DNA of 64,000 nt, taken from positions 1,922,001-1,986,000 of the forward strand of contig OOIN01000002.1 in NCBI GenBank assembly GCA_900323505.1. Direction: 5' to 3'. Below, piece by piece: positions 19,648-29,737 of this stretch. Position numbers and translations under genes: made by a program. Each line of letters begins with the position of its first letter. Within the stretch, counting starts at the first letter, position 1. The notes under the pieces were generated by a model. The model did no database searches. It had not been told where the DNA came from and was given only the letters and a program-made list of their open reading frames with translations. This DNA is from Ustilago trichophora. Lineage: Eukaryota; Basidiomycota; Ustilaginomycetes; Ustilaginales; Ustilaginaceae.

Positions 19648-22600
19648 ATGGTAGATCGCTCGCAGTCGTCCTCCGCCCAGCATCGCTCTCCATCCTTCTC
19701 TCTAGCTCCTCGTCTCACTTCCGCCACCGCCTCTCCTTCCACCCCTCTTCGTCCGCCCACCAGGCGTAGTGTTAGCGGCAGCGCCAACACCGCACCATTC
19801 CCCTCCTTCGCTTCTGCCGCCAACCTCTCCCAGTCCTCCGGAGGATCGCTGTCGTTCGCCAGCGCGCTTTCTCGACCAGCCCCGACTACACCAAGTTCCG
19901 GCGCTTCAGCATCATCTTCTCACCCAAAGTTCACAGCACAGCACCGTACCAGCACCTCTAGCCTATCTGTCTTCGGCATGTCCAAGGTCGATCAGACCGC
20001 CTGGTCTGACGCTTCCGTCCCCAACAATGGCAGCCCTTCCAGCGTCTGGAATGGTCGCCCACCTTCCACAATGGATGGTGATGCCGTCACCACTGCTTCA
20101 ACATCCAACGTGAGCACTCCCAGCCGCGTTCCCAGCGCTCTTGATGCTAAAGACGTAACCGCAAATCCTCCCGTCTTTACTCCTTCGCCTCTGCTTCCCC
20201 AAGATGGATCTGCTTGGTCTATCCCTCGCCCTGGGTCTCTGACTTGGGCCAACGACCTCGCCACAAGGCCATCTCCTGCCGATCTTATTTCCGACTCTGC
20301 CACTTCAAGTCCGAGTGCCGTCAAAGGCGTGACAATCACCGATTCTCCAACAGGTGCAAAGACACTGGCCGATCCTGCATCGACTGCTGCAGACAAGTCC
20401 ACCTCTACCTCGCCCAGTACCACGAAGAAACCTGCTGCCCCCGTGCCAAAGCGTGCCCCCATCCGTTCCGCAACCCTGGATCCGAGCCATCTTGCAAGCA
20501 AGAGGAGGCCCAGCGGCGACCTTGATGATTCACTGCCGTCCGGCCAAGCTGCTGGAGCTGATGATGAAGAGCTTGCAGACGAAATGGCCACCCTGACCAT
20601 CGCCACTGATGACATCGCGGGTCCTGGCGCTGTCTCCCAGCAGCACGGCTACAACTCGCCTCCCACACTTGTGGGCGTTGACCACCACGCACACCGTCCC
20701 TCTGGTTCCTTCCCGCCTCCACCCTTCAGCCCTGGCGAGGCCTTCATGCACCCTTCGTCCTACCTTCCTGGAAGCGGCGCCCGATCGCCCGACGGCTATA
20801 ACCACGGCTATCCTGGCGTCACCCACATGCTTCCGGGTATGGCACCCATCGACATGTCTGGCTACGAATCCTACCGCACCACGCCTGATCCATATGCACC
20901 CACCATGCCTGGCCGCGCTATCTTTGCTTCGCCCGGCTCGCAGGGCTCTACACCACAGAGCCCATCCTTTGGACCGGCACCGCTTGGCCCACACATCAAT
21001 GCGTCGATGCGCAATGGTGAGGCGCTCTTCTATCCAGGCATCGTCCCTGGCTTCGGACCACCACATTTGGCTGGAGGCATGGCTTCTCCTGTCAGGCCTG
21101 TCATACCCCCTGGTCCAGGCCAGTATGGCTTCGGTCCTGGCGTCGATGCTCGCTCGTCGCAGCTTGGGCAATCGCCCATGATTGCTCCCGGCATGCCAAT
21201 GCCCATGGCTGGTCTCATGATGCCACCCACTAGCCCGCCGATGAACGCCGCCCAGATGCCTCCAAGTGGTCCTGACAGCCGCAGCTCGCCAAGCCTCACC
21301 CAGTCCTCACCTTACGCTCCAGGCCCTCATCGCAGAATGGGCTCTTCGGGCGCCGAGCCGTTTGGACCGGGCATGACCATGTCTCCCCGCCCTCCCTTTG
21401 CCATGACCAACCAAGCCGGACCGTTTGTACCTGGACAGCCCTCGATGCACGGCATGATGGGCGGCGCACCCATTCATGGATCCATGATGGCATGGAACGG
21501 CCGCTTCCACGACCACCGCCGCGTTCCCACGGGCCCAGGAGGAGTCATGGCGCCTGTTGGCGGCTTTGGCATGGGAGGACCTATGGACCCTCACTTTGCC
21601 CGCAACAGTGCTGGCTATTACGGCGCCCCCTTCCACCCCTCAGGTGGCAACGCGAGCGCAGGACCAAACGGCAGTGGAGGAGCAAGCAACCATTCCCGCA
21701 GCCCTCTCCTCGAGGAATTCCGCAGCCGTCATGCCAAGAACCGCAAATTTGAGCTTGTTGACATTTACGGCAGCGTTGTCGAGTTCAGCGGCGACCAACA
21801 CGGCAGCCGCTTCATTCAGGAGAAGCTCGACACCGCATCAGCAGAAGAGAAGAAGACGCTCTTTGACGAGGTGCTGCCGCATGCACGTCAGCTTATGACA
21901 GATGTGTTTGGCAACTACGTAATCCAGAAGATGCTCGAGCACGGCGACGACGAGCAGCGCGATGTTCTATCGCGCGAGATGGAAGGTCACATTCTGCCTC
22001 TCTCGCTTGGCACCTATGGCTGCCGTGTCGTCCAAAAGGCATTTGACCACATCTCGCCTTCACAACGGGAGAAGCTGGCTAAAGAGCTCGATGGTCACAT
22101 CATGCAATGCGTGCGCGATCAGAACGCCAACCACGTTGTCCAAAAGGTGATCGAGCGTGTCGACGCAAGCAAGATCGACTTTATTCCGCAAGCATTCGTT
22201 GGACACGTGCCTGCGCTGGCATCGCACTGCTACTCGTGCCGTGTGCTCCAACGTACATTTGAGCACTGCAAGGAAGAGCAGTCACGGCCGTTGTTGGACG
22301 AGCTGCATGCCGGAGCATATAGCTTGATGCAGCACCAGTACGGCAACTATGTGATTCAATGGGTGCTGCAGCGAGGTCAGCCCCAGGATCGAGAGCAAGT
22401 GATTGCCAAGATCAAGGGCAGCGTGCTCACCCTGTCGAGGCACAAATTTGCCAGCAACGTCATCGAGGAAGTGGTCCGAACGAGCAGCATCAAAGACAGG
22501 ACTGAGCTGCTGGAAGAAATTCTTACTCCCTCGACTGCTACCGCAACGAGTGCCACGGCAACCACTGCAACCACAGCATCCACCAGCGCCAGCGCCATTT

Positions 22601-22881
22601 CCACTGGCTCGGACACCACCGCCGTCTCGCCTCAGATGGCACCAGCGGTACTCATGATGAAGGACCAGTACGCAAACTACGTCCTGCAGCGATTCCTCGA
22701 GAAAGCAGACGCTATGCAGCGTTCGAAACTGATCGAAGTCATCCAACCCAGCTTGAGAGATGCGAGGAAGGGCGGTATGCAGCACAACAACAGCTCCAAG
22801 CACCTCGTTGCCATCGAGCGGCTGATTGAAAGCCTGCTCGCCGAAGCAGCGACGGGATCTGCGGCTGCAACCGATAGTTAG
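19648..22881 (+). CDS. Pumilio-family (PUF) RNA-binding protein
   Basis: Cytoplasmic post-transcriptional regulator that binds 3' UTRs. The 1077 residues comprise a long disordered Ser/Pro/Gly/Met-rich N-terminus and a C-terminal PUF domain (about 705-1067) with eight repeats. The base-contact positions read in order SRFIQ, NYVIQ, CRVVQ, NHVVQ, CRVLQ, NYVIQ, SNVIE, NYVLQ. This is the set found in human PUM1, so by the known PUF code the target should be UGUAUAUA-like (UGUANAUA). A Thr/Ala/Ser-rich insertion of about 38 residues separates repeats 7 and 8. [10 protein letters not shown] caps the C-terminus. The start ATG is followed by Ser-rich sequence with no other clue; an earlier exon cannot be excluded. 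A long leader precedes it. Confidence 0.93.
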   Translation: MVDRSQSSSAQHRSPSFSLAPRLTSATASPSTPLRPPTRRSVSGSANTAPFPSFASAANLSQSSGGSLSFASALSRPAPTTPSSGASASSSHPKFTAQHRTSTSSLSVFGMSKVDQTAWSDASVPNNGSPSSVWNGRPPSTMDGDAVTTASTSNVSTPSRVPSALDAKDVTANPPVFTPSPLLPQDGSAWSIPRPGSLTWANDLATRPSPADLISDSATSSPSAVKGVTITDSPTGAKTLADPASTAADKSTSTSPSTTKKPAAPVPKRAPIRSATLDPSHLASKRRPSGDLDDSLPSGQAAGADDEELADEMATLTIATDDIAGPGAVSQQHGYNSPPTLVGVDHHAHRPSGSFPPPPFSPGEAFMHPSSYLPGSGARSPDGYNHGYPGVTHMLPGMAPIDMSGYESYRTTPDPYAPTMPGRAIFASPGSQGSTPQSPSFGPAPLGPHINASMRNGEALFYPGIVPGFGPPHLAGGMASPVRPVIPPGPGQYGFGPGVDARSSQLGQSPMIAPGMPMPMAGLMMPPTSPPMNAAQMPPSGPDSRSSPSLTQSSPYAPGPHRRMGSSGAEPFGPGMTMSPRPPFAMTNQAGPFVPGQPSMHGMMGGAPIHGSMMAWNGRFHDHRRVPTGPGGVMAPVGGFGMGGPMDPHFARNSAGYYGAPFHPSGGNASAGPNGSGGASNHSRSPLLEEFRSRHAKNRKFELVDIYGSVVEFSGDQHGSRFIQEKLDTASAEEKKTLFDEVLPHARQLMTDVFGNYVIQKMLEHGDDEQRDVLSREMEGHILPLSLGTYGCRVVQKAFDHISPSQREKLAKELDGHIMQCVRDQNANHVVQKVIERVDASKIDFIPQAFVGHVPALASHCYSCRVLQRTFEHCKEEQSRPLLDELHAGAYSLMQHQYGNYVIQWVLQRGQPQDREQVIAKIKGSVLTLSRHKFASNVIEEVVRTSSIKDRTELLEEILTPSTATATSATATTATTASTSASAISTGSDTTAVSPQMAPAVLMMKDQYANYVLQRFLEKADAMQRSKLIEVIQPSLRDARKGGMQHNNSSKHLVAIERLIESLLAEAATGSAAATDS

Positions 22882-23224
22882 CCTTGCGAACAATATCACT
22901 CTGCCACTTCACTTTTCATCGTATCATTGTCAGTTCGCATCACATCTCATCACATCTCATTACATCATCTCAGTTTTTGTTGTTTCAGTAATAGACGTCT
23001 CCTTGCCCACCTCATCCGTTTGAATCTCGAACATAATCCAAAGTCGTCCGCGATATCGTCCCTTGAACCACTTGTTGGCTCAATGGGTGGCTCGGCAGAC
23101 AACGTCACAATGCCTCTCAGCTACTACTAAACTTGTCCTGCGCTTCAACACAGTTCCTGCTGATCTGCTGCCGTGTTTTTTCGTACAGAAGGTTGAGTCA
23201 AATGCGGTATTTCCCGCTGGCTGT

Positions 23225-23267
<43 letters not shown>

Positions 23268-23525
23268 CCGAAACGGAACATGTTACACCTCCCAAGCTGC
23301 GAAATCGGAAGTCGGATCTCATTCTTCTCACGAGTAGGGTGCAGGCTGTGCCCAAGACCCTCTTGGAAGGTCCAGGAAGAACACACAACACAGCGCACAC
23401 TGTCACATTCGAGTGTGCATCGACTCCACACTTATCGTCGTCATCATCATTCACTGCTCGTCTGCGACAACCACCACCATTTCTACTCATACATCATCCC
23501 TTGATCTTGACGCCACACGTCCGAC
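22882..23525. other. Intergenic PUF gene 3' / PLP2 5'
   Basis: UTR and promoter space of 644 bp containing ATCTCATCACA-type short repeats (about 22935-22970) and a 40-nt T run. No gene seen. Confidence 0.6.
23228..23267. repeat. Mononucleotide tract T(40)
   Basis: Forty consecutive T residues, about 260 bp upstream of the PLP2 start. It could be a nucleosome-excluding promoter element or the poly-A of an old retroinsertion on the minus strand; no such element is visible beside it. Confidence 0.9.
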
Positions 23526-24431
23526 ATGCAAGCCGAAGTAGATGCCACCCAGGACACCGAGTTCCATGATGCTCTTCGAGCTCACGGCATCATCCCGCCA
23601 AAACCACCCTCTCGCTCCCCCTCCCCCGAGCTGCCTTCCGCTTCTGAGATGCGCACAACCGCACTCAAGCAGGCCACCGTTGCGGACCTTGACCTTGAGC
23701 TAGAGGGGGAGCTGGACGATGAGGAGGAGCAACTACTCGAGAAGATCCGCCGTCAGCGAATGTCACAGCTTCGAGCAGAAACAAAAAAGGCCCGTTTTGG
23801 TCGAGTCTATCCCATCAGCAGGCCAGATTATACTCGAGAAGTCACCGAAGCCAGCAAAGTTGACCCTGATGCACCAACAGATTCTCAAACATACAATGAC
23901 GAGGAAGAAGAAAAACGTAGCAAGAACGCCGGACAAACTTCAGCGGACAAGCAACGAGTGGGCGGTACAGGCGTAGTTTGTTTCCTCTACAAAGACGGCA
24001 TCGATACATGTCGCCTTCTCGCCGGCTATCTCGACACTTTGGCCGCCAAATATCCTGCAACCAAATTTGTCAGCATCGTCGGAGATCAATGCATTCCCAA
24101 CTATCCCGATCGCAACCTCCCCACATTGTTGATCTATAGGAATGGAGAGTTGCATCGCCAAATTGTAGGTTTGCGACCCGAGATTGGACTGGATGGCATG
24201 AAGACCAAGTGCGAGGATATCGAGCTACTGCTCACTGCTGTAGGCGCCATCGAGCGGTCCAAGGTGCCTGGTGCCGAAACTCACTTGGGGTCCCAAAAGC
24301 CGGATACGATTGAGGAAGGTGATGAAGAGGAGGAGGAAGAAGAGGGTGGAGCAAGACAGAGAAGCATCCGCGATTCAGGGAGACAAAAAACTCAGGAAGA
24401 GCTGGATGATGAGCTCGATTGGGATTTGTAA
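23526..24431 (+). CDS. PLP2: Phosducin-like protein, Plp2 (PhLP2/3) type
   Basis: Co-chaperone of the CCT chaperonin for actin/tubulin folding, cytosolic. The 301-residue frame is intact. The N-terminal helix has the family mark TEFHDALRAHGIIPPK. A helical EEEQLLEKIRRQRMSQLR and the block FGRVYPISRPDYTREVTEAS follow. The thioredoxin-like domain (about 145-245) includes VVCFLYKDGIDTCRLL, KFVSIVGDQCIPNYPDRNLPT and LLIYRNGEL. The tail is acidic and ends DELDWDL. Its DALRAHGI opening and EVTEAS block mark the PhLP2/3 branch and not the Gbetagamma-binding PhLP1 branch. ATG 23526 fits the family N-terminus. Confidence 0.92.
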   Translation: MQAEVDATQDTEFHDALRAHGIIPPKPPSRSPSPELPSASEMRTTALKQATVADLDLELEGELDDEEEQLLEKIRRQRMSQLRAETKKARFGRVYPISRPDYTREVTEASKVDPDAPTDSQTYNDEEEEKRSKNAGQTSADKQRVGGTGVVCFLYKDGIDTCRLLAGYLDTLAAKYPATKFVSIVGDQCIPNYPDRNLPTLLIYRNGELHRQIVGLRPEIGLDGMKTKCEDIELLLTAVGAIERSKVPGAETHLGSQKPDTIEEGDEEEEEEEGGARQRSIRDSGRQKTQEELDDELDWDL

Positions 24432-25632
24432 ACACCAATTTGTAACATTAGACAATGTCAGCGAATCTGTACCACTTTTAGGACTTGGTTTGGTTGGAAT
24501 TGGCGAGCTGTGATGGCTTGCTTTCCTCACAGCTGTGGTGATCAGCCGAAAGCCGAATGAGCCCTTGGCGATAGCAAGAAGACTCACGACAGGGAGCCTG
24601 GAAAATCACGTTATACAGGTTTGACCTGCTCCAATCGAGCTGAAGACTCTTTGTCTGATTGACGAGATATCAACCGACGACCAACTGAAACACGGGCATC
24701 ACCACCTGGGCACTTCGTCCTTTTCCCAGACTCTTTTGCAACTCACTAACAGGCACGTAACCAGTCCATCGGCATCCTGCATCAATCGGCAATATTAAAA
24801 ATCTCGGCACAATCTGTTCACGTTTGATGACTTTGTATTCCGAACGAGGCACAGAGTATCAGCTGTTACGTTAAATTCGGCTAAGACGCCGGAGAATCGA
24901 CCAGATTTACAGAGTCAGGGACAGGAAGGTGAAATTTTGGTCAGCTGAAGCGAGGAAGCACTCATCTTTCTACCGTGCTACGGAAGAGCAGAGGGCAAGA
25001 GTGTGCTATACCGTAGAAGAAATTAAAAGCATGACAGTCAACAAGAGGTGTGCACGTGCATCTCAGGAACATGGTAAGACTGGTACCGAATTCGGACCCT
25101 CTTGACGTTGACGTTGACGTGGCTTTGCTTTTTTCGCCTGCTCAGGCGGCCAAAATGCGGCAGACGCCGGCGGTAGACAAGGAGCATTTATTTTTTTTCT
25201 CCTTTGGTGTTTGAGACGCCGCACCTGTTGCTCTCCATAATATCACTCTCTGTCAAGAGAAACACAAAATAGTGTATTTGGAAGACGAGTCGGGTCCATC
25301 TTTGTTGAGAGTGACTTGCTATGGCTTGACAAGAGGGCGGCTGGCCAAGAACGTGCTAGTTTGAGGTGCTCAAGTTTGTTCGTCTGGCTCGAAAGGTTCG
25401 GGAAGAAGAGGGAGCGACCGTGCACTCTCCTCCACTTGGGCGTTGACTTTTTCGGCTGCGCAGGATCACCAGTCATACCGCATCCTCCAAGCGAGCGAGG
25501 AGCAACACCAACCTGTACGGCTCAGTTTTTAAATACCTTCTTCCTTCCCACCGTCTTGCAATCTCTCCTTTCTCTTCAAGCAACCACCACACAGCCTTAC
25601 ACGTCGTACCCCCTCATCATTCTATCGCAATC
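24432..25632. other. 1.2 kb intergenic, upstream region of the GST gene
   Basis: No gene supported on either strand. It contains a tandem TTGACG array (25102-25119) and A/T-rich patches near 25185-25205. Presumably the PLP2 terminator region and the GST promoter. Confidence 0.55.
25102..25122 (+). promoter_or_regulatory. Three tandem TGACGT half-sites upstream of GST
   Basis: TTGACG occurs three times with 6-bp spacing, creating three TGACGT (CRE half-site) copies, the last reading TGACGTGG. It lies about 510 bp upstream of the GST start. bZIP binding is inference from the half-site sequence. Confidence 0.4.
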
Positions 25633-26448
25633 ATGACGACCCCAGACCGCTCAGGAGCACCAGAAGACCTTGGCGTCGTCGAACTTTTCGGTGCCCCTGC
25701 ATCCACCTTTACCCGATCCATCGCCTTGGGCTTGCACGAACTCGGCATACATCACATCTCCATCACCCGTGCACCCCACTCTGAAGATGTCAAATCTCGC
25801 AACCCTTATGGCTTGCTACCCGTCCTAGTTCATCGACCAGACGGACTCTACACCAAACCTGATGACATTGTTACTCTATATGAGAGCAATGCAATTCGCC
25901 GCTACGTTGACGAATTCTTGGCACCTATTGCACACTCTTCCAAGGGGCTTAGGGAGCTCACACCCGCTCTCAAACACGCGGGAGGTACCAACGACGCTCA
26001 AAGCGTCATCCTACGTGCCCGCTTGGATGGATTCGTATCCAGCTTCAGCCAAACCCTATTCCCTGCCTTGGAAGGAGGCTTTATCAAACCAGCAGCCCAA
26101 ATGAAGAAAAACGGCGCTGACCTCGAAACCATCAACGTCGCCCTCGAACCGGGACTCACCCGAACCCATTCGCTCCTCGAAATCGTAGAGTCCCAAGCCA
26201 AAGCCCACAACAAAGGCGGCCAAGGCTGGATCCTAGGCGGAAACCTACCCGAACTCACCTGGGCAGACCTCTTCCTCTTCCCCATCTTGGACGATCTCCG
26301 TGCAAGCCCAGCAGGAGGATTGATCAGCGGCCACAATGCACCTTTCCCCTGGTTGGCAAACTGGCTCAACAGCATGGATGAAAGGACTAGTGTCAAAGTC
26401 ACTCATTCGGGGACTGTTGCTCAGCTGGCCGGTAAGAGCAGCTCGTAG
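25633..26448 (+). CDS. Glutathione S-transferase-like protein
   Basis: Likely cytosolic detoxification enzyme. The 271-residue frame has the two GST parts. The N-terminal thioredoxin-like half begins VVELFGAPASTFTRSIALGLHELGI, contains NPYGLLPVLV with the cis-Pro, and has the glutathione-gamma-Glu contact YESNAIRRYV. The all-helical half runs from about residue 100, with LDGFVSSF and the N-capping-type segment LPELTWADLFLFPILDDL. The usual catalytic Ser/Tyr position is occupied by the APASTFTRS region, so class cannot be fixed; the arrangement resembles EF1B-gamma/YfcG-like fungal GSTs. ATG 25633 opens directly onto the first strand. Convergent with the metallophosphatase gene. Confidence 0.85.
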   Translation: MTTPDRSGAPEDLGVVELFGAPASTFTRSIALGLHELGIHHISITRAPHSEDVKSRNPYGLLPVLVHRPDGLYTKPDDIVTLYESNAIRRYVDEFLAPIAHSSKGLRELTPALKHAGGTNDAQSVILRARLDGFVSSFSQTLFPALEGGFIKPAAQMKKNGADLETINVALEPGLTRTHSLLEIVESQAKAHNKGGQGWILGGNLPELTWADLFLFPILDDLRASPAGGLISGHNAPFPWLANWLNSMDERTSVKVTHSGTVAQLAGKSSS

Positions 26449-26632
26449 TTGTCTCGAGGAATTTCTTTTGTTTCGGTGTAGTCTTTAGCAAGGATAAATT
26501 CGGTAGGATGCAAAACTACGGTGTCTAGGAGGTTGACTGAGAAATTGTGTTGTATCATTGCGGAACAGATGCGAGTGTGTGGAACAATAATGCGATGTTG
26601 AGTCGTTACAAAATGCAGATTCGGAGACAAGT

Positions 26633-29110
26633 CTATTTGCTAGATGGGGGAGTGGTTGACACGGATGAGCTTGTGTCTTCTTTAAATGATGTTGATGAGG
26701 ACGAGGTTGAGGATGAGCTCTGTGAGGATGTTGATGCGGTCGTTCCGCTAGAAGGAGTCTTACCGGCTGTCTCTGATTGAGATCGTTCTTCAGAGTCAAA
26801 GTCAGGCTCGGTATCGAGCGGAGCGTACCCCATCTTGCCCGCTCTCCTAGCTTGGGCGTTGACAGCTTTTAGTGCTCCCTCAGCTGGCTGCCATTCGAGC
26901 TCGGCATATCTAGGGTACAGTAGCTGGGTAGTGATATCTCCCCACGTCTGTAGCTGCTCTAAGGTGTACCCACCAGTCCCGTTTCGCTGGAGGTCATACC
27001 TGTTGAGAAGCTCAATCATAAGCTTGCGCATAAAGTCGACGAATACGACGTCGACCACTTCGTCGTCTGATTCGGGGAGCGGGTCTGGATTGGATGCGAC
27101 ATATTCGGGCTGATTCGGGTTGAAGGGTAGGGGTGAGTGGACGGTGTCGTCGCCAGGTCCAGCGCATTGATCAATGGTGCGATAGCCTAGAGAGGGCTTA
27201 TCGAGCGAGTCATACTTGTGGAAGAATTTGAGCAGTTCTTCGTCTTCCTCCGCTTCAAGCTCTTCTACACTCTTGTTGATGGTCGAGCTGGTCATGTTGC
27301 CCGCTTGTGCATCGGCAGCTGCAGCCTCTCGTTCCGCCTGTAAAAATTTGAACCATTGTGACTTTTGCCATCGGACGAAAATGTCTTCTATGAATCCACT
27401 GCCGTATCGCAGCAGCGCATCGCCGTCAGAGTACTGTGTGTCGCCCTGCATCACCTCGACCACTGCGCCCTTCTTGAACGTCAGCAGACCGTTGAGCAGA
27501 TGCTTGGCTATTCCCCATGGAACATCGGCCATGTACAGGAAACGATCCTTGAAGGGCGAGACAATGTACTGGTCGTTGCGGGTGAAAGGTCCCGAGTACA
27601 CATCGAAGCGTTGGGATCCGCTGTTGATTAGCACCAAGCTCTTCTTGTCCTGCCGTGACTTTTCCGATGGTCGTACGACCTTGGGCAGAACTTGGTCTGC
27701 CAACAGGCTCAACAAACTCGAGCTATCGCCGTACGGTACGCGATCTAGATAGTAGTCTTGGGGAACCACGCCGTGCAGTCGCGACAAGTTCCAAGCTTCA
27801 GAGATGGCGTCCATGATGAATCTGATGAAGCTACCCTTCTTGGTGGCAAGGTCGCGAGGGCTCCTGAGCTTGAGATGGTGGGCGAAGTTTCGTGGGTTCG
27901 AGTCGATGTAACGGCGAGTGAACTTGACCTTGCCACGATTACCTGCACGCTTGCGCTTTTGTAAATCCTTGATGCCCATGAAACCAATGGTCTCCATGTA
28001 GCGACCGCTTTCCAGTGCCATGGTCTGTGGATCCATCATTCTGCAGTCGCGGACATGTGTATGGCCTCCTAGAATGGCGATGGGTGTGTCAGGGAAGCGG
28101 GTGCGGATCTTGGTGCGGACAGCTTCCCAGCCTGGATCGCCAGAGACGGGCATATGGCCCAGGACGACGAAAGCATCTACGCCCCATTTGTCGGCTCGAT
28201 CCAAGCTATGGTTGAACCAATCTTCTTCAACCATCTCCTGCGGGGATTGAACTGCGATGCCCTTTGCAGCAAGCTTGAAGTCGAACAGGATGCCGTAGGA
28301 CATGACCTTGAATCCTTGTACAGGCGTGACGAGCGTATTGAACAGGGAACCTATCGGAGCATAGCTGACGTTGGGAGCGTCAGGATGAGGCAAAGCAATC
28401 TTGACGTTGCTCGTCATGTATCTACCTCCCCACTGCGGCACAAAGTTCTGATAGACATCCTTTGCTACGGTATAGTTGTAGAGTTCATGGTTGCCAATGG
28501 TAAGCAAGTCATAGTCGACCATGGAGAAAATCTGATTGCTGACATGGCCATCAACTGCCTCCTTTCCTCCTGGCTCGTCCTCATTGTAGGGTGGGAAGCC
28601 GTCAGCAATCCCGTTGCCATCGTGCAAGTCACCGGTATCAATGAGTAATAGATCTCGACCTTCAGACCGCGCCTTGGTCCTCATCTTGGTTGCAAAGGAC
28701 GCCCAATCACCCCAATCGCCCGAGTATGATGGCTCTGGCGGCGAAAGCTTTCGATGGCCTTGAAACCAGCCATGAACGTCTGTAGTGTGGAGTACGTTGA
28801 GATCTCCGAGATCGAGTTCGCGCAGCTTATCGTCGGATCTGGGCATTCGACCTCGTTCTCTACTCCATCTTTGGAAGCCTTCGACTTCGGCGCGGTAGTT
28901 GGCGAGAGAGTCGGCATCTGTGTCCACATGATTGTTGAAGATGAGTCTACTCGATAGTGGCTCTACGGGGGAGCTAGCCAAGGCCAACGTGGTTGCTGCT
29001 AAGCCGAGCAGCGCTGTGCATAGCATCTTGGATGTTCTGCTCGGAGATCGCGCCGTCCCAAATGGTTGGAGAATTGACCTCGAGGTGGTGGCGTCCCTCA
29101 ATGTTTCCAT
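26633..29110 (-). CDS. Secreted/vacuolar 5'-nucleotidase-type metallophosphatase (YHR202W-like)
   Basis: Calcineurin-like phosphoesterase of the UshA/5'-nucleotidase group, closest in layout to yeast YHR202W, a vacuolar protein. The 825-residue frame shows metal-ligand motifs in order: TTDVHGW, DTGDLHDG, GNHELYN, GHMPVSGD and GGHTHVRD. A 5'-nucleotidase C-terminal domain follows with INSGSQRFDVY and FKDRFLY. The extreme C-terminus is Ser/Thr-rich and disordered. Two starts are possible. ATG 29110 gives 28 extra polar residues. ATG 29026 opens with MLCTALLGLAATTLALASS, an excellent signal peptide, so I favour 29026 as the functional start (797 residues). N-x-S/T sites fit passage through the ER. 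Confidence 0.88.
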   Translation of the reverse strand: METLRDATTSRSILQPFGTARSPSRTSKMLCTALLGLAATTLALASSPVEPLSSRLIFNNHVDTDADSLANYRAEVEGFQRWSRERGRMPRSDDKLRELDLGDLNVLHTTDVHGWFQGHRKLSPPEPSYSGDWGDWASFATKMRTKARSEGRDLLLIDTGDLHDGNGIADGFPPYNEDEPGGKEAVDGHVSNQIFSMVDYDLLTIGNHELYNYTVAKDVYQNFVPQWGGRYMTSNVKIALPHPDAPNVSYAPIGSLFNTLVTPVQGFKVMSYGILFDFKLAAKGIAVQSPQEMVEEDWFNHSLDRADKWGVDAFVVLGHMPVSGDPGWEAVRTKIRTRFPDTPIAILGGHTHVRDCRMMDPQTMALESGRYMETIGFMGIKDLQKRKRAGNRGKVKFTRRYIDSNPRNFAHHLKLRSPRDLATKKGSFIRFIMDAISEAWNLSRLHGVVPQDYYLDRVPYGDSSSLLSLLADQVLPKVVRPSEKSRQDKKSLVLINSGSQRFDVYSGPFTRNDQYIVSPFKDRFLYMADVPWGIAKHLLNGLLTFKKGAVVEVMQGDTQYSDGDALLRYGSGFIEDIFVRWQKSQWFKFLQAEREAAAADAQAGNMTSSTINKSVEELEAEEDEELLKFFHKYDSLDKPSLGYRTIDQCAGPGDDTVHSPLPFNPNQPEYVASNPDPLPESDDEVVDVVFVDFMRKLMIELLNRYDLQRNGTGGYTLEQLQTWGDITTQLLYPRYAELEWQPAEGALKAVNAQARRAGKMGYAPLDTEPDFDSEERSQSETAGKTPSSGTTASTSSQSSSSTSSSSTSFKEDTSSSVSTTPPSSK

Positions 29111-29737
29111 GATAGCGTTGATACGTCTAGAAGAGCCAGTCGGAGCAGCCGTGTCGCTCTATCGCTGGTCTTCGGAAAAGCCGAATGGGCTGACGGCACC
29201 CTCGCCTGGATCAAATTTGGAAGCGCATGATAAGAGTCGGAAGCAAGGTCGAGACGAGAAGCAGGGCAAAATGCGACAGCTCCTGAGCTAATAGCAGCCG
29301 TAGATAGGTGCAATGTGCTGTGGGTGGATAGAATGGTGTAGTGAGCAAAGAAAGAAGCAAGCTTGTCGTTCAGAAAAAGGGGACTTGAAGGACCAAGCGG
29401 ACCTTACTTTGGCTTCGCAGGTGAATTTTCGAGAACTGCGAGCAGCGATGAGGTGGAGGGCAACCATCTCGCTGCAGATCGGCGTAACCGCAGGCATTTA
29501 TGGTAGGAACGTTAACTCAATCATCACATCGCAACTCAACTCAACAATTCAAATGCTTGCCCTGATCCCACGGGGGCGACGACAACAACAGCACCTCAGA
29601 TGAGAAAGTGTCTGATTCGACAGAGGTAATATGACAAAGTTTTGACGAAGAGACATAGGGCCAGAAATCCTTGGGGTATAATTTTGAAGCAAAGAGCAGA
29701 TTGAGTCTAGTCAAGTGAGATACAGTAGATGCTGCGC
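29111..29737. other. Intergenic, metallophosphatase promoter / SDE2 3' region
   Basis: A 627 bp spacer, promoter side for the metallophosphatase gene and 3' UTR for SDE2. No gene or repeat of note. Confidence 0.55.

Noticed and set aside
24432..25632. Small gene between PLP2 and GST
   Set aside because: Frames are 60-106 codons, without conserved features or a consistent splice model.
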